A stretch of DNA of 64,000 nucleotides, taken from assembly GCF_000775915.1 (NCBI RefSeq), contig NZ_BBLT01000008.1:62001-126000 (forward strand), read 5' to 3'. How positions within the stretch are numbered: the first letter of the stretch is position 1; each line of letters starts with the position of its first letter. The translations under genes and the position numbers were made by a program. This document shows positions 62,118 to 64,000 of this stretch, piece by piece. Origin of the DNA: Sporocytophaga myxococcoides. Lineage in GTDB: Bacteria > Bacteroidota > Bacteroidia > Cytophagales > Cytophagaceae. Under the pieces are notes generated by a model, which made no database searches, was not told the origin of the DNA, and worked only from the letters and a program-made list of their open reading frames with translations.

Positions 62118-62490
62118 CCAGGTAAAAAGATATTAAAAAAATATAAAAAAAATATCAAAAAGATTTGAGTTTTATATTCAGTCCCTAATTAAGACTTACG
62201 GTATATAGATACCTTTTACCTATGAAAGGTTGTAGGTAATTGAATTAATTTTTTTTATAAATATAAGTTTTGATGTAATTTGTAAAGGTTATTATGTTTA
62301 TATTTTTAATTTTTAAATTATAAATTGTTCGTTTTTTTCTATTAATGGTATATTTTTATAGATTATGATATTATTTGATATGTGACTTATTGTCTTTATT
62401 TGTAAAAAAAATAATTGTAAGTTTTTGACTTTGATTAACTTGTATGTTTAAACATCTAATTAAATTGGTAATTCGCTTAAAGTTTAGGTA
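62118..62490. other. AT-rich intergenic region without genes
   Basis: Most of the 510-bp gap between pth and metG, over 75% A+T. An imperfect inverted repeat, TACCTTTTACC to GAAAGGTTGTAGGTA (about 62208-62236), is the only structure. I see no open frame, tRNA or known RNA. The convergent genes need no promoter here. Confidence 0.5.
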
Positions 62491-62491
62491 T

Positions 62492-62520
62492 AAAAAAAGC
62501 CCAATTTAAATCGGGCTTTA
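62492..62520 (-). terminator. intrinsic terminator of metG
   Basis: AAAGCCC, 11-base loop, GGGCTTT with TTTTTTTATA following on the minus strand, 23 bases past the metG stop. Confidence 0.85.
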
Positions 62521-62542
62521 ATAATTTAAGGATAATACTTTT

Positions 62543-64000
62543 TTAACTCACGGTTCCGCCATTTGTAATTTTATTTACCGGACTCACAAAGGAAAGTTTC
62601 CCATCTTTATCTTCAGCCATTAAAATCATTCCTTTAGATTCAATTCCTTTTATTTCTCTCGGAGCAAGGTTTGCTAACAGACAAACCTGTTGACCGATAA
62701 TTTTTTCCGGTTCATAATATTCTGCAATACCACTTACAACTGTTCTTGTATCGATACCCGTATCAAGTTTCAGTTTAAGAAGCTTTTTTGTTTTAGCTAC
62801 TTTTTCTGCTTCAATAATGGTTGCAATACGAATGTCCATTTGGGTAAAGTCGTCAAACTGAACAGCAGGTTTTTCCGGTGCTACAGTTTTGCTTGCAAGC
62901 TCATTAGCTAGTTTGGTATCCTGAAGTTTTTTAATCTGAGCTTCAATGGTTTCATCTTCTATCTTATCAAATAATAAACCTCCAGCTTTAAGCTGATGGC
63001 CGCCAACCACCAAATTATCCTTTCCCGCATCTTTCCAGGATAACTTTTCTAATCCCAACATTTCAGAAAGCTTTGCTGCTGTATGCGGCATAAATGGTTC
63101 TGCAAGAATTGCAAGACTTGCAGATATCTGAAGGCTGATATTCAGTATGGTTTTCACTCTGGATGCATCTGTTTTGATCAGTTGCCACGGTTCTGTATCT
63201 GCAAGATATTTATTTCCAACCCTTGCGAGTTCCATCATAAAAGTTAAAGCTTCTCTGAATCTGTATGCTTCAATGGAACCAGCTACTTTTTCGGGAAGTT
63301 CTTTCAGCTTTTCGAGGACTTCTTTATCAATATTTTCAAGGGTACCCTGAGCAGGCACAATACCGTCATAGTTTTTGCGGGTTAGAACTACTGCACGATT
63401 TACAAAGTTTCCAAAGATGGCTACCAGCTCATTGTTATTCCGGGCCTGAAAATCTTTCCATGTAAAATCATTGTCTTTGGTTTCCGGAGCATTAGCGCAA
63501 AGGACATATCTAAGCACGTCTGCTTTACCTGGAAACTCTTGAAGATACTCATGAAGCCATACAGCCCAGTTTCTAGAAGTAGAAATTTTGTTTCCTTCGA
63601 GGTTCAGAAATTCATTCGCAGGTACATTGTCAGGAAGTATATAATCTCCGTGAGTCTTTAACATTACAGGGAAGATAACACAATGGAATACGATGTTGTC
63701 TTTTCCTATAAAATGCACAAGTTTGGTATCTTGATCCTGCCAGTAGGGAGCCCATGCTTCCGGGGTTCCCTGTTGTTGTGCCCAGTCTTTGGTTGCTGAT
63801 ATATAGCCGATAGGAGCATCGAACCATACATAAAGTACTTTTCCTTCTGTTCCAGGAAGAGGGACTGGTACTCCCCAGTCAAGATCTCTGGTTACAGCAC
63901 GTGGCTGCAATCCCTGGTCTATCCACGATTTGCACTGTCCGTAAACATTGGCTTTCCATTCTTTATGCCCTTCCAGTATCCATTCTCTTAGCCAGTTTTC
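62543..64000 (-). CDS. metG: partial: methionyl-tRNA synthetase (C-terminal part)
   Basis: The reading frame stays open to the right edge, so the gene is cut at its N-terminal side; 485 residues are visible. An apparent start at 63910 is only an internal Leu codon. Visible parts are the end of the catalytic domain ([51 protein letters not shown], and the KMSKS-equivalent [13 protein letters not shown]), the helical anticodon-binding domain (about [22 protein letters not shown] onward), and a C-terminal tRNA-binding OB domain ([18 protein letters not shown] to SFVSPVNK). It charges tRNA-Met. The missing part, with the HIGH motif, lies beyond 64000. Confidence 0.96.
   Translation of the reverse strand, partial: ENWLREWILEGHKEWKANVYGQCKSWIDQGLQPRAVTRDLDWGVPVPLPGTEGKVLYVWFDAPIGYISATKDWAQQQGTPEAWAPYWQDQDTKLVHFIGKDNIVFHCVIFPVMLKTHGDYILPDNVPANEFLNLEGNKISTSRNWAVWLHEYLQEFPGKADVLRYVLCANAPETKDNDFTWKDFQARNNNELVAIFGNFVNRAVVLTRKNYDGIVPAQGTLENIDKEVLEKLKELPEKVAGSIEAYRFREALTFMMELARVGNKYLADTEPWQLIKTDASRVKTILNISLQISASLAILAEPFMPHTAAKLSEMLGLEKLSWKDAGKDNLVVGGHQLKAGGLLFDKIEDETIEAQIKKLQDTKLANELASKTVAPEKPAVQFDDFTQMDIRIATIIEAEKVAKTKKLLKLKLDTGIDTRTVVSGIAEYYEPEKIIGQQVCLLANLAPREIKGIESKGMILMAEDKDGKLSFVSPVNKITNGGTVS

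Noticed and set aside
62118-62490. possible small RNA between pth and metG
   Set aside because: No promoter consensus with matching terminator was found; only an imperfect inverted repeat in AT-rich DNA.
1-64000. CRISPR array, prophage or toxin-antitoxin module
   Set aside because: No evenly spaced direct repeats with unique spacers, no phage structural or integrase genes, and no recognisable small toxin/antitoxin pair were seen.

Overview
The window is about 36% GC, densely coded and typical of a free-living gliding member of the Bacteroidota, most likely Cytophagales of the Cytophaga/Sporocytophaga kind (inference). The reasons are several type IX secretion (T9SS) C-terminal sorting domains, a PorP/SprF-type membrane protein beside a giant PKD adhesin, a consensus Bacteroidota promoter (TTTG-N19-TAnnTTTG) before a tRNA gene, few Shine-Dalgarno sequences, and Bacteroidota families (DUF4197, DUF4199, DUF5723-like). 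I see no phage, CRISPR array, intact insertion sequence or rRNA operon; the only mobile-looking item is a 122-bp inverted-repeat element.

Layout. 1-7000 (minus strand): start of a possible MutS-related membrane protein, a NUDIX hydrolase, a 2-oxo acid dehydrogenase E2, cinA and a T9SS-exported subtilisin. 7300-11460: a GH15 glucoamylase/trehalase-like enzyme convergent with a fused trehalose-6-phosphate synthase/phosphatase. 11600-17740: a secreted clan GH-A glycosidase, two unknown small proteins, a GNAT-nitrilase fusion and a TerB-like protein. 17800-20570: DUF4197, DUF4199 and a cell-wall M23 peptidase. 20740-30790: a sulfur assimilation region (metZ, OsmC, siroheme sulfite/nitrite reductase, cobA, precorrin-2 dehydrogenase, rhodanese, DinB, and a second transsulfuration-type PLP enzyme), interrupted by an outer-membrane barrel and a VTT membrane protein. 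30890-35550: Bax inhibitor-1 homologue, double ABC ATPase, a T9SS P-domain protein and a GNAT enzyme.

35630-46950 is the most distinctive block: an apparent minus-strand operon of a 2040-residue PKD adhesin with a gliding-type (type B) C-terminus, its PorP/SprF partner, and a 1382-residue propeller-lipase fusion with a T9SS tail. 47190-51400 holds a two-repeat lipoprotein and a translationally coupled trio (M48 protease, lipoprotein, outer-membrane protein). 51550-59230 is housekeeping: gntK-gnd, a 2Fe-2S protein, ferritin, an OmpA lipoprotein, an RffA-type aminotransferase, a dienoyl-CoA-reductase-like SDR and a lipoprotein. 59650-64000: tRNA-Gln, prs, rplY, pth and the C-terminal part of metG.

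Most transcription units end in clear intrinsic terminators. A separate family of AAAGTTGAAAGTTAAAAG-type repeats sits exactly at stop codons and forms very long hairpins between some convergent genes. This repeat family and the two gene trios (35.6-47 kb and 49.2-51.4 kb) are the parts that look least described.
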